From contig NZ_DASXVH010000030.1 in NCBI RefSeq assembly GCF_036504375.1, positions 1 through 43,017 on the forward strand: a DNA stretch of 43,017 nucleotides, given 5' to 3'. The notes under the pieces are model-generated. The model worked only from the letters and a program-made list of their open reading frames with translations. It was not told the origin of the DNA and did no database searches. The translations under genes were made by a program, and so were the position numbers. This stretch comes from Novimethylophilus sp036504375. GTDB lineage: Bacteria; Pseudomonadota; Gammaproteobacteria; Burkholderiales; Methylophilaceae. Shown here one piece after another: positions 23,792 to 31,825 of the stretch; position 1 is the first letter of the stretch, and every line of letters begins with the position of its first letter.

Positions 23792-25327
23792 ATGCAGGAT
23801 AAATTGATCATATTCGATACCACGTTGCGCGATGGCGAGCAGAGCCCGGGCGCGGCCATGACCAAGGAAGAGAAAATCCGCATCGCGCGGCAGCTCGAAA
23901 AGCTGGGCGTGGACGTGATCGAGGCGGGGTTCGCCGCCGCCAGTCCGGGCGATGCGGATGCCATCCATGCCATTGCCCAGACCGTGAAGAATTCGACGGT
24001 ATGTTCGCTGGCACGTGCCAACGAGCGCGATGTGCGCGCCGCGGGCGAGGCCATCAAGCCGGCCAGGTTCGGCCGCATCCATACCTTCATTGCCACTTCG
24101 CCCATCCATATGGAAAAGAAGTTACGCATGACGCCGGATCAGGTCGTGGAGAATGCCGTCAAGGCGGTGAAATTGGCGCTGGAATATACCGACAACGTGG
24201 AGTTTTCCGCCGAGGACGCGGTGCGTTCCGAGATAGATTTCCTAGTGCGCATTTTCGACGCGGTGATCCAGGCCGGGGCCAAGACGCTCAACGTACCTGA
24301 TACTGTGGGCTACAGCATTCCGGCCCTGTGGGGCGAGCGCATCAAACAGTTGATCGAGCGCGTGCCGAACTCGAACAAGGTCGTGTGGTCCACGCACTGC
24401 CACAACGACCTCGGCATGGCGGTGGCCAACTCGCTCGCCGCGGTGATGAACGGCGCGCGCCAGGTGGAATGCACCATCAACGGCCTGGGCGAACGCGCCG
24501 GCAACGCCAGCCTGGAAGAAATCGTGATGGCGGTGAAAACGCGGCGCGACGTGTTCAACTGCGACTCGCGCATCGACACCGCGCAGATCGTGCCGACCTC
24601 CAAGCTGGTGTCCAGCATCACCGGTTACCCGGTGCAGCCGAACAAGGCCATCGTCGGGGCTAATGCCTTCTCGCACGAATCCGGCATTCACCAGGATGGC
24701 GTACTCAAGCACCGCGAAACCTATGAAATCATGCGCGCGGAAGACGTGGGCTGGGGCGCCAACAAGCTGACCCTGGGCAAGCTTTCCGGGCGTAATGCTT
24801 TCCGGACACGCTTGCAGGAACTCGGCATCGTGCTGGAGAGCGAAGAGACGCTCAATGCCGCATTCGCCCGCTTCAAGGAACTGGCTGACAAAAAGCGCGA
24901 TATTTTCGACGAAGATTTGCAGGCGCTGGTCAGCGACGAATTCATCAGCGAGGCGCCGGAACACTACAAGCTGGTGTATTTGCAGGTGTGCTCGCAAACC
25001 GGCGAAACGCCGCATGCCACCGTCGCCATCCTCGAAAACGGCAAGGAGCGCCGCGCCGAAGCCGACGGTGGCGGCCCGGTGGATGCTTCGTTCAAGGCCA
25101 TTGAAACAATGGTGGAAAGCGGCACCGAGTTGCTGCTGTACTCGGTGAACAACATCACTACCGGCACCGACGCGCAGGGTGAAGTCACCGTGCGGCTGTC
25201 CAAGGGCGGACGCATCGTCAACGGCCAGGGCGCGGATACGGATATCGTCATCGCTTCCGCCAAGGCTTATATCAATGCGCTGAACAAGCTGCATTCCAAG
25301 CTGGAGCGTGCCCATCCGCAGGTCTAG
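23792..25327 (+). CDS. leuA: 2-isopropylmalate synthase
   Basis: This 511-residue enzyme condenses acetyl-CoA with 2-oxoisovalerate, the first committed step of leucine synthesis. The HMGL-like TIM-barrel domain begins IIFDTTLRDGEQSPGAAM and includes THCHNDLGMAVANSLAAV with the metal-binding histidines, and NGLGERAGNASLEE. The C-terminal regulatory LeuA dimer domain (about 390-511) contains NNITTGTDAQGEV and ADTDIVIASAKAYINALNKL and is the site of leucine feedback inhibition. GAGGAG precedes the ATG. A terminator follows directly, so leuA appears monocistronic. Confidence 0.97.
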   Translation: MQDKLIIFDTTLRDGEQSPGAAMTKEEKIRIARQLEKLGVDVIEAGFAAASPGDADAIHAIAQTVKNSTVCSLARANERDVRAAGEAIKPARFGRIHTFIATSPIHMEKKLRMTPDQVVENAVKAVKLALEYTDNVEFSAEDAVRSEIDFLVRIFDAVIQAGAKTLNVPDTVGYSIPALWGERIKQLIERVPNSNKVVWSTHCHNDLGMAVANSLAAVMNGARQVECTINGLGERAGNASLEEIVMAVKTRRDVFNCDSRIDTAQIVPTSKLVSSITGYPVQPNKAIVGANAFSHESGIHQDGVLKHRETYEIMRAEDVGWGANKLTLGKLSGRNAFRTRLQELGIVLESEETLNAAFARFKELADKKRDIFDEDLQALVSDEFISEAPEHYKLVYLQVCSQTGETPHATVAILENGKERRAEADGGGPVDASFKAIETMVESGTELLLYSVNNITTGTDAQGEVTVRLSKGGRIVNGQGADTDIVIASAKAYINALNKLHSKLERAHPQV

Positions 25328-25350
25328 TTTTGAACGGTTCGGCTGTTGAA

Positions 25351-25374
25351 TACGGGTCGCAATTGTGGCCCGTA
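25351..25374 (+). terminator. intrinsic terminator of leuA
   Basis: TACGGGTCGCAATTGTGGCCCGTA folds into a continuous stem if two G-U pairs are allowed, with an AATT loop, and is followed by CTTATTTAAG. It lies 24 bases after the leuA stop. Confidence 0.65.
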
Positions 25375-25573
25375 CTTATTTAAGAAAATCAAAATTAATC
25401 AACCGCAACTCAAGCAGCGCTGGCGGTCGCTACCGTTCCGTTATGGGCGGTTTTTTGCCGTTTTGTGGCCGCGCCGGCGCGCTGGGCGTTTGGCTCGGTA
25501 TGGACGCCGCCTGACGATGCCGGCCGCAGGCGTGGCGTGCTGGTGCTCAAGGCGCAGGAATGATGATCCGGGA

Positions 25574-26236
25574 TTATTTGTTGCGCAGATAAAGCTCGTC
25601 GCTGAAGGTAGCCAGCCATTGCGGCCGATAGACGACCATCAGCATCGCGGCCATACCGGTGAGCAACGCTTCCGGCCACCCCATCAGAATGAAATAGGTC
25701 AGGTAATTGCTGCCGAGAAATTGCAGCGTATAAGCGCCGCTGCCGGCCAGCACCAGGATGGCGGTTACGCCGCTGAGGCAGATCGCGAGCCCGGCGGTAA
25801 AGAACGCATCGAGAAAAACATAGACGAACACATGCCGCGGCAGTTTGTAATGCGCCTGGCTATAGACGGCATAGCTGAACAGTACCGGCAGCGCGGCCAT
25901 GATCAGCAGATTGATCCCCAGGCTCATCCAGCCGGCGGTCCCCGCCAGCGTGACGCCTACCAGCACCACCGCCAGGGCGACGATGGCAAGGCAGGGGCCG
26001 AACATCAACGTCAGCAGCGTGGCTCCCAGCAGGTGGAAATCAAGTCCCGGCTTGATGCCGGCCTTGATGCTCCATACCAGCATCAGCGCGACGCAACTGA
26101 CCAGCCACAGATGCAGCAGGCCAGCTTTCAGGCGTTGCCTCGGCACATGGCGAATGCAGGCGGCAAGCAGCAGCACGGCTGCCAAGTTGGCGGGCCACAA
26201 CAGCGATTGAGGCAGCAATAAATCAGGGATGTTCAT
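25574..26236 (-). CDS. CbiM/NikM-like energy-coupling-factor-type membrane protein
   Basis: The 220-residue polytopic protein has about six hydrophobic helices. KAGIKPGLDFHLLGATLLTLMFGP resembles the conserved segment of CbiM-family permease components (metal-uptake ECF systems), here in the short proteobacterial form often annotated as a predicted membrane protein. No CbiN, CbiQ or ATPase gene is adjacent, so transport activity is uncertain. It is encoded opposite to leuA and to the divergent HAD gene; the starts are 69 bp apart. Confidence 0.7.
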   Translation of the reverse strand: MNIPDLLLPQSLLWPANLAAVLLLAACIRHVPRQRLKAGLLHLWLVSCVALMLVWSIKAGIKPGLDFHLLGATLLTLMFGPCLAIVALAVVLVGVTLAGTAGWMSLGINLLIMAALPVLFSYAVYSQAHYKLPRHVFVYVFLDAFFTAGLAICLSGVTAILVLAGSGAYTLQFLGSNYLTYFILMGWPEALLTGMAAMLMVVYRPQWLATFSDELYLRNK

Positions 26237-26305
26237 GCGTCCGATATTTGCACGTCAGCTTGAATTCTACGACACTACGTCCTTTTTGAAGTTCGGAGAA
26301 CCATT

Positions 26306-26974
26306 TTGCAATTAGCGCTGTTCGATCTGGATAATACCTTGCTGGCTGGCGACAGCGATTTCGAGTGGGGACAGTTTTTGATCAGCCAGGGCGTACTCGA
26401 TCCCGAGTTGCACCTCGCGCGCAACGTGCAGTTTTATGAAGATTACAAGGCCGGCACGCTGGATATCCACGCCTTTCTGGAATTCCAGTTGAAGCCGTTA
26501 TCCGCCCATCCCCGCAGCCAGCTCGATGCATGGCATGCGCGGTATATGGAAACCAGGGTGCGGCCGATGATGACGGCAAAGGCGCGCCAGCTGGTACAAA
26601 AGCATAGGGATAACGGCGACCTGATGGTGATCGTCACCGCGACCAACAGCTTTGTCACCGGCCCGATTGCCAGGGAATTCGGTGTCGAACACCTCATCGG
26701 TACCACGCCGGAAGAGATCGACGGCCAGTTTACCGGCCGCGTTGCCGGCGTGCCCAGCTTCAAGGAAGGCAAGGTCACGCGCCTCAAGCAATGGCTGGAA
26801 TCACGCGGGCAGCGTTTGCAGGATTTCGACAGCAGCTGGTTCTATAGCGATTCGCACAACGATTTGCCGCTGATGAAGATGGTCGGAAACCCGGTGGCGG
26901 TCGATCCGGACCCGCAGCTGAGGGCGTATGCCGAGAAGCACGGCTGGCCGGTGATCAGCTTACGTTCGGCCTAG
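26306..26974 (+). CDS. HAD-superfamily subfamily IB phosphatase
   Basis: The 222-residue HAD hydrolase carries motif I, DLDNT, at residues 7-11, with nucleophile Asp7 and acid/base Asp9. Motif II is the threonine in VIVTATNSF near residue 110. The K of motif III (EGKVTRL) is near 152 and motif IV is YSDSHNDLPL. It resembles SerB-type IB enzymes; relatives are often labelled histidinol-phosphatase, but substrate cannot be read from the sequence. The start is TTG at 26306: no ATG is available before the catalytic aspartate, and CGGAGAA precedes it. Its 3' end overlaps the convergent ypjD-like gene by 15 bp. Confidence 0.85.
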   Translation: MQLALFDLDNTLLAGDSDFEWGQFLISQGVLDPELHLARNVQFYEDYKAGTLDIHAFLEFQLKPLSAHPRSQLDAWHARYMETRVRPMMTAKARQLVQKHRDNGDLMVIVTATNSFVTGPIAREFGVEHLIGTTPEEIDGQFTGRVAGVPSFKEGKVTRLKQWLESRGQRLQDFDSSWFYSDSHNDLPLMKMVGNPVAVDPDPQLRAYAEKHGWPVISLRSA

Positions 26975-27757
26975 GAGGACTTCCAGTACGAACTTGCTGC
27001 CCAGATAAGCCAGCAGCAGAATGCCGAAGCCGGTCAGCGTCCAGCGCACCGCGGTGCGGCCACGCCAGCCGTATTTCCAGCGTCCACCCAGGAGGCTCCC
27101 GAAAATCAGCCAGGAAATAATGGTGAAGATGTTCTTGTGATTGAACACGAACGCTTTGTGAAAAAGCTGCTCGGAGAATAACACGCCGCTGACCAGCGTC
27201 AGCGTGAGCAATGAAAAGCCGGCGATGATGATCTGGAACAGCAGATTTTCCATGCCGATCAGCGGCGGAAAATCCGGCAGGCGCAGCAGCGAGGGTTTGC
27301 GGTGCAACGCACGCTCCGCCGCCGCCATCAGCAGCGCATGCAATGCAGCGAAGGTGAACAGGCTGTAAGCGGCGAAGGCGATCGCGAGGTGGGCGCGGAA
27401 CAAGGGCTCGGCGGCATAAGTCAGCAGATGGCTTTCCGGGAAGGCATACTGCAGCACCACGATCAAGGCCGTGGGCGGCAAGACGAAGGCCTGTAGCCGA
27501 TGCAGATCGTGAAACAGGTTGGCGATCCAGTAAATCAGTGCGGTCAGCCAGAATATCGCCGACAGTGCGTTGGTCAGCCCCAGATTCATGCCTTCGGCAA
27601 CAAACAGGGAGCGATATAGCAGCCAGCCATGAATCGCCAGCGCAGAGGCTACCGCAAGCTGGGACCAGGGCGTTGCAAGCTCGGTGCGGCGCCAGTACAG
27701 AGCCGCGACTGTAATGTAAATCAGTGCGGCGAGCAGATAGAGCAGGAAATCAGGCAT
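26960..27757 (-). CDS. ypjD: CcsA/YpjD-type cytochrome c assembly membrane protein
   Basis: The 265-residue membrane protein has about eight hydrophobic helices. The C-terminal half has VSGVLFSEQLFHKAFVFNHK and TIISWLIFGSLLGGRWKYGWRGRTAVRW, the pattern of the cytochrome c assembly (CcsA/CcmC-like) family; conserved histidines in HKNIF and earlier FRAHLAIAFAAY are visible. It sits divergent to ffh, the usual arrangement of ypjD-like genes in proteobacteria. The start at 27757 is chosen because the 37 codons further upstream lack family character. Confidence 0.88.
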   Translation of the reverse strand: MPDFLLYLLAALIYITVAALYWRRTELATPWSQLAVASALAIHGWLLYRSLFVAEGMNLGLTNALSAIFWLTALIYWIANLFHDLHRLQAFVLPPTALIVVLQYAFPESHLLTYAAEPLFRAHLAIAFAAYSLFTFAALHALLMAAAERALHRKPSLLRLPDFPPLIGMENLLFQIIIAGFSLLTLTLVSGVLFSEQLFHKAFVFNHKNIFTIISWLIFGSLLGGRWKYGWRGRTAVRWTLTGFGILLLAYLGSKFVLEVLLGRT

Positions 27758-27970
27758 TCTTCGGTTAAAATTGCAAGATAGCCAACTATAGCATGAGCGC
27801 GCCAGTGCGCGAATCCAACCAGCATGAAAGGCATGCAAAACGCTTCGCTCGGTTATGCGGCGTTGCAAATCCTGTCTGAAATCCTCATTTACTTTTATGT
27901 AAACTCCGGGTTCAGCCTGAATTTGCGCCTTGCCTGCCCATCGCTCGGGCGTTTTGCATAAGGATGTAAT

Positions 27971-29323
27971 ATGTTTGAAAATCTTACCGGACGCCTGCAG
28001 CAGGTCGTCAAGAACTTACGCGGTCAGGCGCGCCTGACCGAAGACAACATTCAGGAGGCGCTGCGCGAAGTGCGCATGGCGCTGCTGGAAGCCGATGTCG
28101 CCCTACCGGTGGTGCGCGATTTCATTGCCCACGTCAAGGAGCGCGCCCAGGGCCGCGAAGTGCTGCAAAGCCTGACGCCGGGGCAGGCGCTGGTGCAGGT
28201 GGTGCACGAGGAACTCACCAGCCTGATGGGCGGCCAGAGCGCCGGTCTCAACCTGGCGGCGGTGCCGCCGGCGGTCATCCTCATGTCAGGCTTGCAGGGT
28301 TCGGGCAAGACCACCAGTTCGGCCAAGCTGGCACGCCTGCTGAAAGAGCAGAAAAAGAAGGTATTGCTGGTCAGCGCCGACATCTACCGCCCCGCCGCGA
28401 TCGAGCAGTTGAAAACGCTGGCGGCGCAGCTGGATACCGATTTCTTCCCGTCCGATGCCTCGCAGAAACCGCAGGACATCGCGCTGGCCGCGCTCGACCA
28501 TGCGCGCCGCCATTTCCACGATGTGCTGATTTTCGACACCGCCGGGCGCCTGGCGATCGATGAGGCCATGATGGCCGAGATCAAGCAATTGCACGGCGTG
28601 CTCAACCCGATCGAATCGTTGTTCGTGGTCGATGCCATGCAGGGCCAGGATGCGGTCAATACCGCTCGCTCTTTTGCCGCAACGCTGCCGCTCACGGGCG
28701 TGATCCTCACCAAGCTGGACGGCGATGCCCGCGGCGGTGCCGCACTGTCGGTGCGACAGGTCACCGGCGCGCCGCTCAAGTTCGTCGGCGTCAGCGAGAA
28801 GGTGGATGGGCTGGAGCCTTTTCACCCCGAGCGCATGGCTTCGCGCATTCTCGGCATGGGCGACGTGCTGTCGTTGATCGAGCAGGCGCAGAAGAACGTC
28901 GATCTTGGCGAAGCGAAGAAGCTGGCGGAAAAGGTCAAGTCCGGCAAGAATTTCGACCTCAACGATTTCAAGGCGCAGATGCAGCAGATGCGCAACATGG
29001 GCGGCGTCGGCGCGCTGATGGACAAGCTGCCGGCGCAGATGGCGCAAGCCGCCGGCAAGATGGATGGCGAGGCCGGCGACAAGGCGATGCGCCGTATCGA
29101 AGGCATCATCAATGCGATGACGCCGCTGGAGCGCACCAAGCCCGACATCATCAAGGCCAGCCGCAAGCGCCGTATCGCCGCCGGCTCCGGCGTGCAGGTG
29201 CAAGAGGTCAACCGCCTGCTCAACCAGTTCGAGGAAATTCAGAAGATGATGAAAATGATCTCGAAGGGCGGCATGGGCAAGATGATGCGTGCCATGCAGG
29301 GTCGCTTTCCGGGCATGCGCTGA
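27971..29323 (+). CDS. ffh: signal recognition particle protein Ffh
   Basis: The 450-residue SRP GTPase targets membrane-protein nascent chains to FtsY. An N domain (about 1-90) precedes the G domain with P-loop GLQGSGKT at 107-114, VSADIYRPAAIEQL, the G3 motif DTAGRL and TKLDGDARGG. A Met-rich M domain (about 300-450; QMQQMRNMGG, KMMKMISKGGMGKMMRAMQGRFPGM) binds signal peptides and 4.5S RNA. AGGATGTAAT precedes the ATG. Confidence 0.98.
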   Translation: MFENLTGRLQQVVKNLRGQARLTEDNIQEALREVRMALLEADVALPVVRDFIAHVKERAQGREVLQSLTPGQALVQVVHEELTSLMGGQSAGLNLAAVPPAVILMSGLQGSGKTTSSAKLARLLKEQKKKVLLVSADIYRPAAIEQLKTLAAQLDTDFFPSDASQKPQDIALAALDHARRHFHDVLIFDTAGRLAIDEAMMAEIKQLHGVLNPIESLFVVDAMQGQDAVNTARSFAATLPLTGVILTKLDGDARGGAALSVRQVTGAPLKFVGVSEKVDGLEPFHPERMASRILGMGDVLSLIEQAQKNVDLGEAKKLAEKVKSGKNFDLNDFKAQMQQMRNMGGVGALMDKLPAQMAQAAGKMDGEAGDKAMRRIEGIINAMTPLERTKPDIIKASRKRRIAAGSGVQVQEVNRLLNQFEEIQKMMKMISKGGMGKMMRAMQGRFPGMR

Positions 29324-29331
29324 GCTTCAAA

Positions 29332-29361
29332 TTGACAGGGACGGGGTACTTCCGCGATAAT
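29332..29361 (+). promoter_or_regulatory. promoter of tRNA-Lys
   Basis: A perfect -35 TTGACA at 29332-29337 and GATAAT at 29356-29361 are separated by 18 bases, followed by a GC-rich discriminator (TCCGCC), the signature of stringently controlled stable-RNA promoters. Confidence 0.7.
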
Positions 29362-29374
29362 TCCGCCTCTTTTC

Positions 29375-29450
29375 GGGTCGTTAGCTCAGCTGGTAGAGCA
29401 GCGGACTTTTAATCCGTTTGTCGTGGGTTCGATCCCCGCACGACCCACCA
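29375..29450 (+). tRNA. tRNA-Lys (anticodon TTT)
   Basis: The 76-base cloverleaf has acceptor stem GGGTCGT pairing with ACGACCC, D arm AGCTCAGCTGGTAGAGC, anticodon arm GCGGA-CTTTTAA-TCCGT with TTT at 29408-29410, and T arm with GTTCGATCC. The CCA end is encoded. It has its own promoter and terminator. Confidence 0.98.
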
Positions 29451-29455
29451 ATAAA

Positions 29456-29485
29456 AACAAGCCGTTACAATCGTAACGGCTTGTT
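29456..29485 (+). terminator. intrinsic terminator of tRNA-Lys
   Basis: The perfect 13-base inverted repeat AACAAGCCGTTAC / GTAACGGCTTGTT has an AATC loop and is followed by TCATTTT; it starts six bases after the tRNA CCA end. Confidence 0.85.
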
Positions 29486-29817
29486 TCATTTTGGATGTCG
29501 ATTATTCAAGGCATCCATCGCTAATCACGCCGTGTTGCGCGGCGCCGTATTCGGTATATGGGCTACCGATAAGCCGGGTCGATGCCGGCAAGATACTCAC
29601 TTCGGATTCATACGCATCGCTGTTTCGATAAGCGCCTCCCCCTGTGGTTAACAATCCGGTTCGTCTACTCTTGGTTACTTTTATACGCCCAAACCCGGGC
29701 GAATTCAATTAGAAAATTTGATGCGCGTCAAGGCAAAAGGCATCCGCTTAAAAATCAGCCGCTTGGTATGGTATAAATCTTCTTACGGTTTATTTTAATC
29801 CATGAACGTTTAATTTT
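29486..29817. other. non-coding, AT-richer gap
   Basis: The 330 bases between the tRNA terminator and the next gene hold only short frames without coding character. Near the right end, TATGGTATAAATC at about 29768 could contain a -10 hexamer (TATAAA) for the following gene, with no clear -35. Confidence 0.35.
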
Positions 29818-30153
29818 ATGACTAATCCTTTTTCCGCCAAATGGACGGCCAAAGGCAACAATCTGTGCCTGGGCCATTGGGAGATTCGATATCGGGATCA
29901 GCTGCTTTCACTGGAGGCTGCCCACTGCGACAACGATATGGGAACTTATGGCATATTCAGCTATATCTATCCCGACGATGAGGATTTTGCGGAAGGACTG
30001 CCGGAAAGCGACTGGATTATCGAGAATGCCCAATGGCTGGCAGACTTGTTTGCCAAACACGATGTTCCTTTCGATGAAGCGCATCTGCGTTGGTTCTACC
30101 AAGCGGTAAATGCTCACGACTGGCGCTGCGGGAGCTGCGGCGGCTGTATTTGA
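29818..30153 (+). CDS. small protein with C-terminal CxxCxxC tail, function unknown
   Basis: The 111-residue soluble acidic protein has no signal peptide or membrane helix. The middle is rich in aromatic and acidic residues (GIFSYIYPDDEDFAEGLPESDWIIENAQWLADLF). The last eleven residues, HDWRCGSCGGCI, end in three cysteines (104, 107, 110) spaced CxxCxxC, which could bind a metal or take part in thiol chemistry. I do not recognise the family. It is followed after 128 bp by the MtdB-like gene on the same strand; whether they are linked functionally is unknown. No strong ribosome-binding site precedes the ATG. Confidence 0.65.
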   Translation: MTNPFSAKWTAKGNNLCLGHWEIRYRDQLLSLEAAHCDNDMGTYGIFSYIYPDDEDFAEGLPESDWIIENAQWLADLFAKHDVPFDEAHLRWFYQAVNAHDWRCGSCGGCI

Positions 30154-30220
30154 CATGCGGTTTGCCACACCTTAACTAGTGATACGGACCAAACCGGATT
30201 ACTATTGCCTTCCGGCAGGC

Positions 30221-30251
30221 GGGCGCCTCAGCAAAAAATTGGCAGGCGCCC
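30221..30251 (+). terminator. hairpin between the CxxCxxC gene and the mtdB-like gene
   Basis: GGGCGCCT and AGGCGCCC form a perfect 8-base stem with a 15-base loop, followed by TTCTTAC. It ends 30 bases before the mtdB-like start and could be a terminator of the upstream gene or a 5'-UTR element. Confidence 0.4.
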
Positions 30252-30281
30252 TTCTTACAAAAACCAAATGGAGGTAGTGCC

Positions 30282-31193
30282 ATGGCTGAACAAGTACGAG
30301 AAAAACCTTTTATTCTGCATTTTCTGACGACAGAAAAGCATTTCAGCCCGTTCGATGCCAATATGGCATCCGATGCCGGTTACGATTCCATTTTTACCTA
30401 TAACAACGTCACGCTGGACGAAATCACGTCGCTGGTGCAGGACGCCATTTTCTCGCGCGGCCCGCGCGGTGTGTGGCGCACCGGCATTTTCATCGGCGGC
30501 CGCGACATGGATCTGGCGATGGAAATGATGGGCAAGGCGAAGAAAACCATGTTCCCGCCCTTCCAGGTGTCGCTGTTTGCCGATCCTTCGGGTGCATTCA
30601 CCACCGGGGCTGCCTTGTCCGCCTATGTGTTTTCGATCTGCCGCGACAAACTGGTGACCAACATGAAGGGCAAGCGCGTCGTGGTGTTCGGCGCCACCGG
30701 CCCGGTCGGCGGCTGCGCTTCCATCATGTGCGCCAAGGAAGGGGCGGATGTGCGGCTGGTGGCCCATTCCAATGTGGAGAAAACTGCGCAACTGGCGGAA
30801 AAATATTCGGCCACGTACGATGTAACCTTAAGTTGCGTGGACGGCACCAGCGATGCCAAAAAAGCCGCCATCATCGCCGATGCGGAAATCCTGCTATGCT
30901 GCGCTTCCGCCGGGGTGCGCGTGATTTCTACCGAGATGCTGAAGAATGCCAAGGGGCTGCTGATCGCCGCCGACGTCAATGCGGTGCCGCCTTCCGGTAT
31001 CGAGGGGTTGGACGCGATGTCGGACGCATTGCCGATCAAAGGCGCGGAATGGGCGTTGGGATTGGGTGCGCTGGCCATCGGCAGCCGCAAGTACAATTTG
31101 CAGAAAAAGATGTTCCAGATGATGCTGGATTCCGAAACCAGCGTCGAACTGGATTTTCTGTCCGCCTATGACGTCGCGCGCAAGCTGATATAA
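30282..31193 (+). CDS. mtdB: NAD(P)-dependent methylene-tetrahydromethanopterin dehydrogenase (MtdB-like)
   Basis: This 303-residue cytoplasmic protein would oxidise methylene-H4MPT to methenyl-H4MPT in the C1 oxidation route of methylotrophs and some autotrophs. The N-terminal pterin-binding half has EKHFSPFDANMASDAGYDSI, SRGPRGVWRTGIFIGGRDMD and FADPSGAFTTGAA, close to MtdB in pattern. The Rossmann half has KRVVVFGATGPVGGCASIM, followed by VNAVPPSGIEGLDAM and GLGALAIGSRKYNLQ. GGAGG precedes the ATG. None of the partner genes (fae, mch, fhc) is in the window. A methylene-H4F activity (MtdA type) is the alternative. Confidence 0.85.
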   Translation: MAEQVREKPFILHFLTTEKHFSPFDANMASDAGYDSIFTYNNVTLDEITSLVQDAIFSRGPRGVWRTGIFIGGRDMDLAMEMMGKAKKTMFPPFQVSLFADPSGAFTTGAALSAYVFSICRDKLVTNMKGKRVVVFGATGPVGGCASIMCAKEGADVRLVAHSNVEKTAQLAEKYSATYDVTLSCVDGTSDAKKAAIIADAEILLCCASAGVRVISTEMLKNAKGLLIAADVNAVPPSGIEGLDAMSDALPIKGAEWALGLGALAIGSRKYNLQKKMFQMMLDSETSVELDFLSAYDVARKLI

Positions 31194-31198
31194 AAATT

Positions 31199-31231
31199 CC
31201 GCCGGCCGGTGAGAAATATCGGCCGGCGGTT
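31199..31231 (+). terminator. terminator-like hairpin after the mtdB-like gene
   Basis: CCGCCGGCCG / CGGCCGGCGG is a perfect 10-base GC stem with an 11-base loop, followed by only a short TTATT. It starts six bases after the stop and ends 17 bases before the next start. Confidence 0.55.
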
Positions 31232-31247
31232 ATTGCCAGGTTATCCG

Positions 31248-31628
31248 ATGCTCTCCAGTCAAACTCTGTTTATTATTATCCTGGCCCTGATTTGCAATGC
31301 ACTGGGGTCGGTATTGTTCAAAAAGGGCGCCAGTCGCCGTAAAGCAAACGCTCGTTCCGGAACGATCGGCAGCGTGCTGGTTTTTGCCGGGAATATGTTG
31401 AGCAATCGGGAAATCATTCTCGGCATACTGCTCCAGATTGCTGCGATGATCGGCTGGCTGGTATTCATTTCCAGGGTCGCCTTGAGTTTTGCCTTCCCCT
31501 TGAGCAGTATCAGCAATGTCACCATTCTCCTGGCTTCGCACTATCTTCTGCATGAACGCATTTCTCCGCGTCGATGGAGCGGAGTGCTATTGATTCTCGG
31601 CGGTATCGCGTTGATCGCCAACACCTGA
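31248..31628 (+). CDS. EamA/SMR-type half-transporter (ArnE/ArnF-like)
   Basis: The 126-residue membrane protein has four hydrophobic helices (about 5-22, 40-55, 62-80, 88-124) and the family pattern NALGSVLFKKGA near the N terminus, FAFPLSSISNVTILLASHYLLHERIS and a final GVLLILGGIALIA. This is the size and layout of EmrE-like subunits such as ArnE/ArnF, which work as pairs to move undecaprenyl-phosphate sugars across the inner membrane. A second half-transporter lies 3.7 kb downstream, and the two genes between encode GT-C, GT2 and deacetylase functions, suggesting they form a heterodimer. The start at 31248 gives helix 1 at the N terminus; an upstream GTG at 31209 overlaps the hairpin. Confidence 0.8.
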   Translation: MLSSQTLFIIILALICNALGSVLFKKGASRRKANARSGTIGSVLVFAGNMLSNREIILGILLQIAAMIGWLVFISRVALSFAFPLSSISNVTILLASHYLLHERISPRRWSGVLLILGGIALIANT

Positions 31629-31695
31629 TCCTTTTCCGCCGTCAGCGGCAACGGCGTTTCCCCGAAGCATTCCTGGGCTTTGGGGATGCCCATGC

Positions 31696-31701
31696 TACAA
31701 T
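31696..31701 (+). promoter_or_regulatory. possible extended -10 promoter before the GT-C gene
   Basis: TGC-TACAAT (31693-31701) is an extended -10 element 125 bases upstream of the GT-C start, in a 197-bp gap without a convincing gene. The -35 region is poor. Confidence 0.3.
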
Positions 31702-31825
31702 GTTATTCATTTGTAAGGCTGCTGCTCTATCTTGCGACCATCTACGTCATTTCCAGAAGCGGTAGCAAGCCATGATGCTCCGGAATGCCTACCCGGAGAT
31801 GAGCTTTGAATGCCGATAAATCGTA

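Noticed and set aside
25410..25679. Minus-strand frame overlapping the CbiM-like gene end
   Set aside because: Out-of-frame, low-complexity translation; the region 25375-25573 looks non-coding.
31686..31775. 29-codon frame between the first half-transporter and the GT-C gene
   Set aside because: No ribosome-binding site, overlaps a probable extended -10 promoter, and no recognisable peptide features beyond a mildly hydrophobic stretch.
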